A stretch of 64,000 bases of DNA, taken from NCBI RefSeq assembly GCF_003386235.1, contig NZ_QRDZ01000036.1, positions 37,052 to 101,051 on the forward strand, written 5' to 3'. The notes under the pieces are model-generated. The model saw nothing but the letters and a program-made list of their open reading frames with translations. It was not told the origin of the DNA and did not search any database. The translations under genes were made by a program, and so were the position numbers. Below, one piece after another: positions 1 through 7,042 of the stretch. Source of the stretch: Cohnella phaseoli. Its GTDB lineage: Bacteria; Bacillota; Bacilli; Paenibacillales; Paenibacillaceae. The first letter of the stretch is position 1, and every line of letters begins with the position of its first letter.

Positions 1-1109
1 GCCTCTTTGTTCGCCGGGATCGCTCCTGTCATTTCGTAGTTTTTCAGTTGATTCTTTTTGTTCGCCGCGAAGTTCGCGAACAGGCGAGCCGCGATCGGAT
101 ACGGCGAATACGAATTGACATAGTAGGATTTGACGCCGGAGAACGAAGTGGACGGCTTCCCGCCGGGTACGGCCGGAAGCGGCGCAACGCCGAAATTGAC
201 CTTGTCCTTGAAGGCGCCGACCGACCAAGGGCCGTCGATGTTCAGAGCCAGCTTGCCGTCCGTGAACAGCTGCGTCTTGACGTCGTAGGTGATGTCCGCC
301 GCGTTCATCGGCAGAATCGGTTTTAGCGACCGCAAGAACTCGAAGCCTTGCACCGCCCCCGGGCTGTTCAGCCCGATGTCGGTCGGATCGGTATTGTCCT
401 GCCCGAAGAAGTACCCGCCGAAGCTGCCGACGAACGGATAGGAATAATAGCCGACGAATTCCCACATGACGGCGTACTTGTTCTCCTTGGAATTCGTAAA
501 CGTCTCCGCGAACTTAATGACCTCGTCCCACGTTTGGGGCGGTTCCGGGAATAGATCCTTATTGTAGAACAGCGCGTACGTTTCTACCGACTTCGGATAG
601 CCGTACAGCACCCCCTCGTAGGAAGAAGCTTTGACGGCCGCTTCCGCCATCGAAGATCGGGTTTCCTCTTCGAACACGTCGTTCGGAAGCAGCAACCCCG
701 CCTTGACCGCCTGGGCGATCTGATCGTGCGGAAGCGTCAGGACGTCGCCCGCCAGCTTCGAAGGGCCGTCCGTCGCCAATCTTCCGCCTTGATCTCCTCC
801 GGCCACCTCCTCCAGCGTAACGGGAACTCCGTATTCCTTCTCAAAAGCAGCCACCACCTCTTTCATATAAGGCATTTGCTCCTTGGATTCCCACACCTTC
901 AGCTTTGCTCCCGCTTCCGGCTTCAGAGCCTCATCTTCCTCCCCGGACGGAGCCGGACTGGACGGGCCTTCGGCCGCGGCCGAAGGACTCTCGTTCGCAG
1001 ACGGCGAGGCGCTCCCGTTAGCTCCGTTACCGTCCCCTCCTCCGCAAGCGGTCAATGCCCCGAGCAGCAATACACTTACCAAGCCGATACTCCATTTCTT
1101 AATCTTCAT
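1..1109 (-). CDS. Sugar ABC transporter substrate-binding lipoprotein (maltodextrin type), C-terminus cut by window edge
   Basis: The reading frame starts at an ATG at 1109, a few bases after a GGGAGG ribosome binding site, and runs off the window. The first 22 residues form a lipoprotein signal with lipobox LTAC (Cys22), followed by a Ser/Gly/Ala/Glu-rich linker to about residue 55. After that comes a family 1 solute-binding fold: a KLKVWE opening strand, EKEYGVPVTLEEVAGGDQ, and a hinge with YGYPKSVETYALFYNKDLF, as in MalE/CycB-type maltose and cyclodextrin binders. It should sit on the outer membrane face and deliver sugar to permeases that would lie beyond the window edge. Its divergent neighbour is a cyclomaltodextrinase, which supports a maltodextrin ligand; the ligand itself is inferred. 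The gene is preceded by a long leader ending in a terminator (see 1207-1256). Confidence 0.9.
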   Translation of the reverse strand, partial: MKIKKWSIGLVSVLLLGALTACGGGDGNGANGSASPSANESPSAAAEGPSSPAPSGEEDEALKPEAGAKLKVWESKEQMPYMKEVVAAFEKEYGVPVTLEEVAGGDQGGRLATDGPSKLAGDVLTLPHDQIAQAVKAGLLLPNDVFEEETRSSMAEAAVKASSYEGVLYGYPKSVETYALFYNKDLFPEPPQTWDEVIKFAETFTNSKENKYAVMWEFVGYYSYPFVGSFGGYFFGQDNTDPTDIGLNSPGAVQGFEFLRSLKPILPMNAADITYDVKTQLFTDGKLALNIDGPWSVGAFKDKVNFGVAPLPAVPGGKPSTSFSGVKSYYVNSYSPYPIAARLFANFAANKKNQLKNYEMTGAIPANKE

Positions 1110-1206
1110 GTTCTCAGCCTCCCGTTTTAAGTGCTTCCCCTTTTCATGCATCCGATGATCCGACTGCCGACTGTGCCGATCGCTTCCGCTCCCTTACGTT
1201 GACCGC

Positions 1207-1256
1207 AAAAAAAGGGCACACCCTCGCCAAGTGAATAACTCAACGAGGATGTACCC
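1207..1256 (-). terminator. Intrinsic terminator in the leader of the binding-protein gene (possible attenuator)
   Basis: Read on the minus strand, GGGTACATCCTCGTT pairs with GGCGAGGGTGTGCCC across a 13-base loop and is followed by a run of T. It lies about 100 bases upstream of the ATG at 1109. No other minus-strand gene lies upstream for it to terminate, so it most likely acts within this gene's own leader. A short competing hairpin (TACCC-GGGTA) overlaps its 5' arm just upstream. Confidence 0.8.
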
Positions 1257-1309
1257 TTATGGGGTAGCAGTGCCTTCAGAATGTGGAAAAGCCTAATTCC
1301 GAATGTTCG

Positions 1310-1360
1310 TGAAAACGATTGCACAAACTCATCATATACGATGAACAAAAAAGTTAGCAA
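1310..1360 (-). promoter_or_regulatory. Promoter of the binding-protein gene with a cre/LacI-type operator at the start site
   Basis: On the minus strand, TTGCTA (-35, plus coordinates 1355-1360) and TATGAT (-10, 1331-1336) are 18 bases apart. The expected start site, near 1324, abuts TGAAAACGATTGCA at 1310-1323. That sequence fits the CcpA cre consensus at all but one defined position and also resembles LacI-family operators. A repressor there would block initiation. It implies a leader of about 215 bases. Confidence 0.6.
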
Positions 1361-1459
1361 ATTCCATTTTCAGCTCATATTCATGATTTTCGGCTTAAAA
1401 TTCGCATTAAATCTCATTTTTTCTGTTAAACCCTCCGAAATCGTCCGTATTTCATTCTA

Positions 1460-1537
1460 TTTACAGATTTGGCGATTTGGGATAACATGAAAATTAAGGA
1501 TAGAGCGTGGCCTCACAGCAAGGGCAAACGGTTGCAC
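1460..1537 (+). promoter_or_regulatory. Promoter of the cyclomaltodextrinase gene with a second operator-like site
   Basis: TTTACA at 1460-1465 and TAACAT at 1483-1488 are 17 bases apart and point toward the gene at 1699. Downstream, GCAAACGGTTGCAC at 1524-1537 shares AAACG-TTGCAC with the site in the opposite promoter (1310-1323). One LacI-type repressor could bind both, although this second copy may instead be part of the leader RNA structure. Confidence 0.5.
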
Positions 1538-1622
1538 ACTGTGTAAGCCACCGAATCGGCCGTATTCCGCTATCCGAATCCGCAAACATCGCACAAGCAA
1601 CTTAAAGGCGCTGTTACCGTCA
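1496..1622 (+). promoter_or_regulatory. Structured 5' leader upstream of the cyclomaltodextrinase gene, candidate cis-regulatory RNA
   Basis: The leader can form nested helices. GGATAG (about 1498-1503) pairs with CTATCC (about 1570-1575). Inside that, GTGGC pairs with GCCAC, and CACAG with CTGTG, enclosing a loop region with GGGCAAACGGTTGCACA. It ends in AAGGCGCTGTTACC, which feeds into the terminator at 1623-1663. I could not match it to a known riboswitch class by eye. Confidence 0.4.
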
Positions 1623-1663
1623 GGTACAACCTCGTCCGTGCACGACGAGGCTGTGCCTTTTTT
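1623..1663 (+). terminator. Intrinsic terminator in the leader of the cyclomaltodextrinase gene (possible attenuator)
   Basis: GGTACAACCTCGTC pairs with GACGAGGCTGTGCC with one mismatch across a short loop, followed by six T. It lies just upstream of the ribosome binding site of the gene at 1699. No plus-strand gene precedes it, so it probably gates readthrough into that gene. A short TACC-GGTA hairpin overlaps its 5' arm, as in the opposite leader. Confidence 0.8.
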
Positions 1664-1698
1664 GCATTCTACTTTCTATCCAAAAGGAGTTATGCGCT

Positions 1699-3444
1699 AT
1701 GCTGCGAGAAGCCATCTATCATCGCCCCAAACAAAACTGGGCTTACGCCTACGACAACAAAACCATTCATTTGAGGGTTCGGACGAAAAGAGGCGAAGCG
1801 GACGAGGCCTTCGTGATCGCCGGCGACAAATACGCCTGGGAACAAACGCGCTATGTCGTCCCGATGAAGCCTCTCGCGTCCGACGAGCTGTTCGATTATT
1901 GGGAAGCAGAGGCCGTTCCCCCTCTTCGTCGATTGAAGTACGGCTTTCGCTTTCGTTCAGGGAACGAGGAGCTTTATATGTCCGAGAAAGGCTTTTCCTC
2001 TGTCGAGCCTGAGAACTACCTGACGCTGTTCGAGTTTCCTTTTCTCAACCCGGCCGACGTATTCGAGCCTCCCGCTTGGGTGAAGGACGCGGTGTTCTAT
2101 CAGATTTTCCCGGAACGATTCGCCAATGGCGATTCATCGCTCAATCCCGCAGGGACGCTGCCTTGGGGCGGCGCTCCGACTCCGACGAACTTCTTCGGAG
2201 GAGACCTGCAGGGCGTTATCGATCATCTCGACCATTTGGTCGATCTGGGCGTCAACGCCATCTATTTCAACCCGCTGTTCGAAGCGACGACCAACCACAA
2301 ATACGACACGAAGGACTATATGAAAGTAGATCCTCGGTTCGGCTCGAACGAGAAGCTGAAGGAGCTCGTAGACGCCTGTCACGCCAAGGGTATTCGAGTG
2401 TTGCTGGACGCCGTATTCAACCATTCCGGCAAGGAATTTCCGCCATTCGTCGATGTGGCGGACAAAGGGCCCGATTCCCCTTTCGCCGATTGGTTCCATG
2501 TACGAGAGTTCCCTTTGCGAGTGGAGAACGGGATTCCGACCTACGATACGTTCGGCTTTGAACCGATCATGCCTAAGCTGAATACGGAAAACGCAGAGGT
2601 CAAACGCTACTTGCTCGACGTCGCTCGTTATTGGATCGAGGAAGTCGGCATCGACGGCTGGCGGTTGGACGTGGCCAACGAAGTGGATCATGCTTTCTGG
2701 CGGGAGCTCCGGTCGGTTGTCAAAGGCTTGAATCCCGAAGCTTACATTCTCGGGGAAATCTGGCACGATTCGATCGCATGGCTGCAAGGGGATCAGTTCG
2801 ACGCGGTGATGAACTATCCGGTGACGGAGGCCGTTCTGGACTTTTTCGCCCGCGGCGTAATTGAGGCGGTTCCCTTCGCCAACACGATCGGCAACCAATT
2901 GGCCGCTTATCCGCGTCAGGTCGTGGAAGCGTCGTTTAACCTGCTCGGAAGCCACGACACGCCGCGCCTGCTCACCGTATGCGGAGAGGATGAACGGCGC
3001 ATGAAGCTGGCCACGCTGTTCCAGCTGACGTTCCCCGGGACTCCAAGCATCTACTATGGCGACGAGGTGGGGATGAACGGCGGCGGCGACCCTCACTGTC
3101 GAGGATGCATGGTATGGGAGAAAGATAAGCAAAACAAAGAATTATTCGAGTTTTTTGCGGCGGCAATCCGACTTCGCCACAATCACGAAGCGCTGCGGAG
3201 CGCAAGCTTCAAGTTTCTGGTTGCCAATGGAGGACTGCTCGTGTACGAACGGCTGTCCTCCGACAACTCGGAACGCCTCGTCGTCGCGATGAACGTCTCG
3301 GAGCAGCCGGTAGAAGTCGTCCTCCCAAGAGCTACAGCCGGTCAAAGCTGGACACCAATATTCGGCGAAGCCCTCGTCGAGGAGACTGGCGGCCCCATGA
3401 AGGCCGAACTAGCGGCCTTCGGCTATTCCATCTGGCGGTGCTAG
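1699..3444 (+). CDS. Cyclomaltodextrinase / neopullulanase / maltogenic amylase (GH13)
   Basis: This 581-residue enzyme should hydrolyse cyclodextrins, linear maltodextrins or pullulan in the cytoplasm after import. The N-terminal ~120 residues form the beta-sandwich (CBM34-like) domain seen in GH13_20 enzymes. The TIM barrel follows from VKDAVFYQIFPERFANGD. Its four GH13 signature regions are visible: DAVFNH, GWRLDVANE with the nucleophile Asp324, ILGEIWH with the acid/base Glu353, and LGSHDT with Asp420. The start ATG has a clear AAAGGAG site. No signal peptide is seen, which fits an intracellular enzyme. The divergent lipoprotein binding gene and the matching leader terminators suggest a coordinated maltodextrin module. 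Confidence 0.93.
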   Translation: MLREAIYHRPKQNWAYAYDNKTIHLRVRTKRGEADEAFVIAGDKYAWEQTRYVVPMKPLASDELFDYWEAEAVPPLRRLKYGFRFRSGNEELYMSEKGFSSVEPENYLTLFEFPFLNPADVFEPPAWVKDAVFYQIFPERFANGDSSLNPAGTLPWGGAPTPTNFFGGDLQGVIDHLDHLVDLGVNAIYFNPLFEATTNHKYDTKDYMKVDPRFGSNEKLKELVDACHAKGIRVLLDAVFNHSGKEFPPFVDVADKGPDSPFADWFHVREFPLRVENGIPTYDTFGFEPIMPKLNTENAEVKRYLLDVARYWIEEVGIDGWRLDVANEVDHAFWRELRSVVKGLNPEAYILGEIWHDSIAWLQGDQFDAVMNYPVTEAVLDFFARGVIEAVPFANTIGNQLAAYPRQVVEASFNLLGSHDTPRLLTVCGEDERRMKLATLFQLTFPGTPSIYYGDEVGMNGGGDPHCRGCMVWEKDKQNKELFEFFAAAIRLRHNHEALRSASFKFLVANGGLLVYERLSSDNSERLVVAMNVSEQPVEVVLPRATAGQSWTPIFGEALVEETGGPMKAELAAFGYSIWRC

Positions 3445-3478
3445 ACAACGGGGGTTGTCCTCTAGACGCTAGGTAAAA

Positions 3479-3572
3479 GGGGAATGTACCTCCTTCCAAT
3501 GCTATACGCTCCTGAAATCTGAATTGGGAACCCGTGATACGGTGATTTCAGGAGCGTATGAGGCATTCTCCA
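3479..3572. repeat. Foldback (MITE-like) repeat, copy 1, core only
   Basis: The sequence contains TACGCTCCTGAAAT facing its reverse complement ATTTCAGGAGCGTA, with ATGTACCTCCTTCCAATGC outside. The same blocks occur at 18922-19135 and 30870-31072. This copy is in the opposite orientation and lacks recognisable outer terminal repeats, so it is probably a decayed copy. Confidence 0.75.
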
Positions 3573-3670
3573 GGCTAATCATGATCCACAACACTTCCAG
3601 ATAATTCCTCGGAATTATCCTTATAATCATTGAAGACGCTTTAGTGACGTACAAACCCTTGATTTCGGAT

Positions 3671-3855
3671 GCTTTGTACGGTTTTCCCTACAAACGTTCG
3701 TCGTTTGAGCCTAGGCCGGGATGGCTTTGTACGATTTTCCCTACAAAAGTCCGCCGTTTAAGCCTGGTTCGAGCTGCTTTGTGCGGTTTTCCCTACAATA
3801 GTCCGCCGTTTAAGCCTGGTTCGAGCTGCGTTCGGTTGTACGACTTTCCGACAAC
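3671..3855. repeat. Tandem repeat, three units of 52-53 bp plus a partial fourth
   Basis: Units begin at 3671, 3724 and 3776, with a degenerate part unit from 3828. Each unit holds a small inverted repeat, TTGTA-(CGATTTTCCC)-TACAA, followed by a variable spacer built on CCGCCGTTTAAGCCTGG. No convincing coding frame runs through it. The rest of the 3445-4045 gap shows only the foldback repeat at 3479 and a possible terminator at 4001. Confidence 0.85.
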
Positions 3856-4000
3856 TTCCCCTTTGTAAGCTCATGTGTGCAAACGGATCCGCCGTAAAAG
3901 TTCAATGTCCAATCAATTTGAATCGTTGTGGTTTATAGTACATCCCCTTAACAGGCGGCAATACGAATGTAATCCACTTTCAACGTACCCGCAGTTGAAG

Positions 4001-4039
4001 AAGGAGCCCTAACTCTAATTTAGCTTAGTCGGGCTCCTT
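4001..4039. terminator. Possible terminator hairpin downstream of the ADP-ribosylglycohydrolase gene
   Basis: AAGGAGCCC and GGGCTCCTT form a 9-bp stem with a loop of about 20 bases. The T-rich side lies on the plus strand, so it is a weak candidate for ending the minus-strand gene at 4046. Confidence 0.35.
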
Positions 4040-4045
4040 GTCCAT

Positions 4046-5863
4046 TTATTTTTTTGCGAAAACGACGTCGGAATACAAATAAGTGCCGCCCGGTAAGGAC
4101 GATTGTTCCGGAGATACGGGCAGAACGAAGATGTCCTCGTCCGCGGGATTCCCTTCAATTCGGAACTCCAAATCCAACGTATGCTCCCCAGCCGCTAGAT
4201 TCACGTAAACGCAGCGGTTGTGCGCCGCACGATGGAAGGCTGGCATATTTTCTGCCGGCTCGGCGTTATCCAGGACGACTTCGCCGTTCAAACGCGCAAC
4301 GACCGGTGCCGTTGTGCCGACGATCAGCTTGACATCGCGTGCCGTCGGAACGACAAGCTTGGTCGAGGCGCGATACGTCCCTGGAGTCTCGTCGCCCGAC
4401 GCTTCCGCAAGCCGCAGCTGGTGACCCGGGAAGACGACATCCTTCCCATCCGGCATGCCGGGTCCGGCAATCCGCCAATGAGTGGCGGCAGCCAAAGCCA
4501 AAGGAATATGCTCCGTACTCCATACGACGCGATCGTGGTTTCTGTGAACGTTTAGTTGGAGCGCATATGACGGTCTCACAATCGCGCCCGCTTCAACCTC
4601 CGCATCCCACTCGAACGTCTCTCCAACCGCCAAGGCGAATGGGCGCTCCAAAACCGCCGACCAATCCTCCGGAGTTTCAAGCTCCAACGTTCCGCTCCAA
4701 GGCTCGCGCGAACGATTGGACACGGCTATGCGGATACTTTTGCGTTGTCCCGCGCCGATCGAAGGTCCTTCCGCTCCGTAGTCGACCGTAACGGATAGTC
4801 CCTGCGGCTCCGAAGAACCCTGCGGCAGCAGATAGCGCACCGCGGTGGGAGCGATCTCGTAATCCTCTAACCGAATCGTCCGGTCTTCCCAGACGGCGAG
4901 CACTTCCCGAGACATGCGAATCGTCCGCCGCGTCAGTTCGTCCAAATTGGTCGGCGCGGGGAAGCCCTTCACCGGCGGGCTGACGACGACGCGGTCCCCG
5001 ACCGGCTCGACCCATTCCGCAGGCAGACTGGCGCGCCCCCCGATGATGCCGAGAATCGCTCCGAGCGTCGCCGCCGTGCAGTCCGTATCGTAGCCGCAGT
5101 TCGTCGCCTTCAGCAGCGCATCCCCGAAGTTCTCCCCGTATAACCAACCGAGAATCGTAAATGCGATATTTTGCGGCGCGTCCGTAAAATTATCCCGCCC
5201 GTGATGCTTCAGAATCAACTCCCGCGCTTCCTTCCAATCGACGCCTTCCCCATGCCAACGAATCAGATCGCGGACGGCCAGGGATGTGCGGCAATCCTCC
5301 GGAATCATCGACAGACCGATGGCGATCAGACGGTCGCGGTCGCTCTCGGAGAAAGCAGCGGCTTCGATGGCCGCGAAAAACATTTCCCCAAAGACGCCCT
5401 CTCCCCCCGCATGGTCAACGATCGCATCCTGGTATGCGTAATAGGCGGCCACGTCAGGGCGGTTCGGCGCGACCATCGCCCATATCTCGGAGCGGATCGG
5501 CGAGCCCATGCAGTCGTTAAACGGATTGTTGAACGAGCCGCTAAGCGGTGCCGGGAGCCCCCGCCGCAAGTTGCCCAATGCATAGCCGTACTCGTCAAAA
5601 GGAAAGAAGATATGCTCCACCCATTCCTGACCCAATTCCTTCGCGGTCAGCCGGGCGCCGTATTGCTCCAGCGCGTGCAGCCATACGAGCTGCATGTCCA
5701 GGTCGTCGTTTTCCAGCGGTTCGTCCGGAAGCACCGGATAGAAAGTCAGATCGAGCAGCTCCTTTTTCCCTTCCATGGGGACGCCCAGCGTGCCTCCGAT
5801 ATTTTTGCCTAACCAACCTCCGTACACCTTTTCGTAAAACTCTTCTTCAGATAGCCGGGTCAT
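4046..5863 (-). CDS. ADP-ribosylglycohydrolase-family protein with C-terminal beta-sandwich region
   Basis: I chose the start at 5863 (MTRLSEEEF) because GAGGAG precedes it at good spacing; an upstream in-frame ATG adds 11 residues but lacks a site. The protein has 605 residues. Residues 1-~320 match the DraG/ARH fold: EKVYGGWLGKNIGGTLGVPMEG near the start, an NDDLDMQ metal-site variant, DAIVDHAGGEGVFGEMF, and GYDTDCTAATLGAILG carrying the second Asp pair. The C-terminal ~280 residues look like two beta-sandwich domains of the kind attached to carbohydrate enzymes. ARH enzymes remove ADP-ribose from proteins or small molecules, but many Paenibacillaceae members of this kind sit beside sugar genes and have no known substrate. 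A divergent AraC regulator (5981) is the likely controller. Confidence 0.75.
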   Translation of the reverse strand: MTRLSEEEFYEKVYGGWLGKNIGGTLGVPMEGKKELLDLTFYPVLPDEPLENDDLDMQLVWLHALEQYGARLTAKELGQEWVEHIFFPFDEYGYALGNLRRGLPAPLSGSFNNPFNDCMGSPIRSEIWAMVAPNRPDVAAYYAYQDAIVDHAGGEGVFGEMFFAAIEAAAFSESDRDRLIAIGLSMIPEDCRTSLAVRDLIRWHGEGVDWKEARELILKHHGRDNFTDAPQNIAFTILGWLYGENFGDALLKATNCGYDTDCTAATLGAILGIIGGRASLPAEWVEPVGDRVVVSPPVKGFPAPTNLDELTRRTIRMSREVLAVWEDRTIRLEDYEIAPTAVRYLLPQGSSEPQGLSVTVDYGAEGPSIGAGQRKSIRIAVSNRSREPWSGTLELETPEDWSAVLERPFALAVGETFEWDAEVEAGAIVRPSYALQLNVHRNHDRVVWSTEHIPLALAAATHWRIAGPGMPDGKDVVFPGHQLRLAEASGDETPGTYRASTKLVVPTARDVKLIVGTTAPVVARLNGEVVLDNAEPAENMPAFHRAAHNRCVYVNLAAGEHTLDLEFRIEGNPADEDIFVLPVSPEQSSLPGGTYLYSDVVFAKK

Positions 5864-5980
5864 AGGTACATCTCCTCTGCGCGATGATATAATCAATTCA
5901 AACCGACTATACCGGAGAGCATTCCGCGATAAAATGGACGACGTTACGATTTGCGGCCGTCCGAATCGGAGAGGTGTCCA

Positions 5981-6871
5981 GTGAACTTCTTGTCATTATC
6001 CAGCCGCTCGCGCTTGGACGTAAAATGGGCCAACAGCCATACGGGCGATCCGTTGTTCTTCAACACGCCCCATGCCAATCCAAATTTTCAATTGTTTCTC
6101 GTGAATGACGGCCCCGTCTATCTACAGGTCGAGGAAGAAAAACTGACTCTGCATTCCGGGGAAATCTTGCTGCTCAAGCCCTGGCAGCGGCATTTCGGAT
6201 GGAAGGAGGGCGGGGAACATTTCAACTTCTTCTGGGTGCAGTTCAGCGCCGACCCGCAGATCGAGGAAGTGGACGACGAAACCGACTACGCGCAGGATTT
6301 GTCGTTTATCGGTTCGTCCGGCGATCTTCGCAGCGCGGCCTCGACCGAGATCCGAATGCTGCTGCCCCGCCGTCATCGTCCCTCGTGCCGATTCGAGTTG
6401 GCTTTGAAGTTCGAGCGGATGATCGCCGAGATGAGAAAACCAGCCGGTTATTTTCGCGTACGGCTGTCGGTACTCATCTGGACTGTGCTGGAACTGATCG
6501 CCAACGACTTTATGGAGAGCCAGCATCCGGACCCGGCGACACCGGAATCTTTTATTCTGTATCGCCGGATCGTCAACACGCTGGATGAAAATTTTCAGCG
6601 CGAGCTTTCCAAGGAGATGCTCGAAGCAGCGGTCGACCGTACGTACAACCATATCTGCTCCGTCTTCAAAAAATATTCCGGAACGACCATCACCGCCTAC
6701 ACCCACTCCCTGCGCATCCAACGCGCCAAATATTTGCTGCAGACAACGGGCGACACCGTCGCCGCGATCGGGCGCGAGGTCGGCTACGACGACCCTTATT
6801 ATTTCGGTCGGCTGTTCAAGAAAATAACCGGGGTCACTCCTCTGGAGTTCCGGTATCGCTCTGGGCAATAG
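5981..6871 (+). CDS. AraC-family transcriptional regulator
   Basis: The preferred start is GTG at 5981, preceded by GAGAGG. A TTG 30 bases upstream is in frame but has no ribosome site. The product is 296 residues: an N-terminal cupin-like sensor (FQLFLVNDGPVYLQVEEEKL, LLLKPWQRHFGW) and a C-terminal AraC domain with two helix-turn-helix units, the second ending in DDPYYFGRLFKKITGVTPLEFR. The cupin half suggests a sugar effector. It is divergent from the ADP-ribosylglycohydrolase gene, with about 120 bases between them, so it most likely regulates that gene and itself. It is followed by its own terminator and is not obviously linked to the three binding proteins downstream. Confidence 0.88.
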   Translation: MNFLSLSSRSRLDVKWANSHTGDPLFFNTPHANPNFQLFLVNDGPVYLQVEEEKLTLHSGEILLLKPWQRHFGWKEGGEHFNFFWVQFSADPQIEEVDDETDYAQDLSFIGSSGDLRSAASTEIRMLLPRRHRPSCRFELALKFERMIAEMRKPAGYFRVRLSVLIWTVLELIANDFMESQHPDPATPESFILYRRIVNTLDENFQRELSKEMLEAAVDRTYNHICSVFKKYSGTTITAYTHSLRIQRAKYLLQTTGDTVAAIGREVGYDDPYYFGRLFKKITGVTPLEFRYRSGQ

Positions 6872-6873
6872 AC

Positions 6874-6908
6874 AACGGACCTCGTCATTGCGCGGGGTCC
6901 GTTTGTTA
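6874..6908 (+). terminator. Intrinsic terminator after the AraC regulator
   Basis: AACGGACCTCG and CGCGGGGTCCGTT pair around a short loop, immediately after the TAG stop at 6871, and lead into a T-rich stretch. Confidence 0.75.
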
Positions 6909-6953
6909 TCCTCGTATGTGTATATATTTACCCCAAACAATCTATTTATGAAC

Positions 6954-6982
6954 TTGAAAGTAATTGTCTTCCATTTTATGTT
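6954..6982 (+). promoter_or_regulatory. Candidate promoter for the three binding-protein genes
   Basis: TTGAAA at 6954-6959 and TATGTT at 6977-6982 are 17 bases apart, about 60 bases upstream of the first lipoprotein gene. An overlapping alternative, TTGGTA with TATTTA, has equal spacing, so the exact promoter is uncertain. Confidence 0.4.
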
Positions 6983-7042
6983 GGTATTACATATGGAGTA
7001 TCATATTTAACTTACAGGGGTTAGAAAAAGGGAGGATTTCTT

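Noticed and set aside
1127..1360. 77-codon minus-strand frame upstream of the binding-protein gene
   Set aside because: It crosses the promoter and the leader terminator, which explains the sequence better than a protein.
3671..3855. Possible CRISPR array
   Set aside because: The units follow each other directly with near-identical spacers and no cas genes are near.
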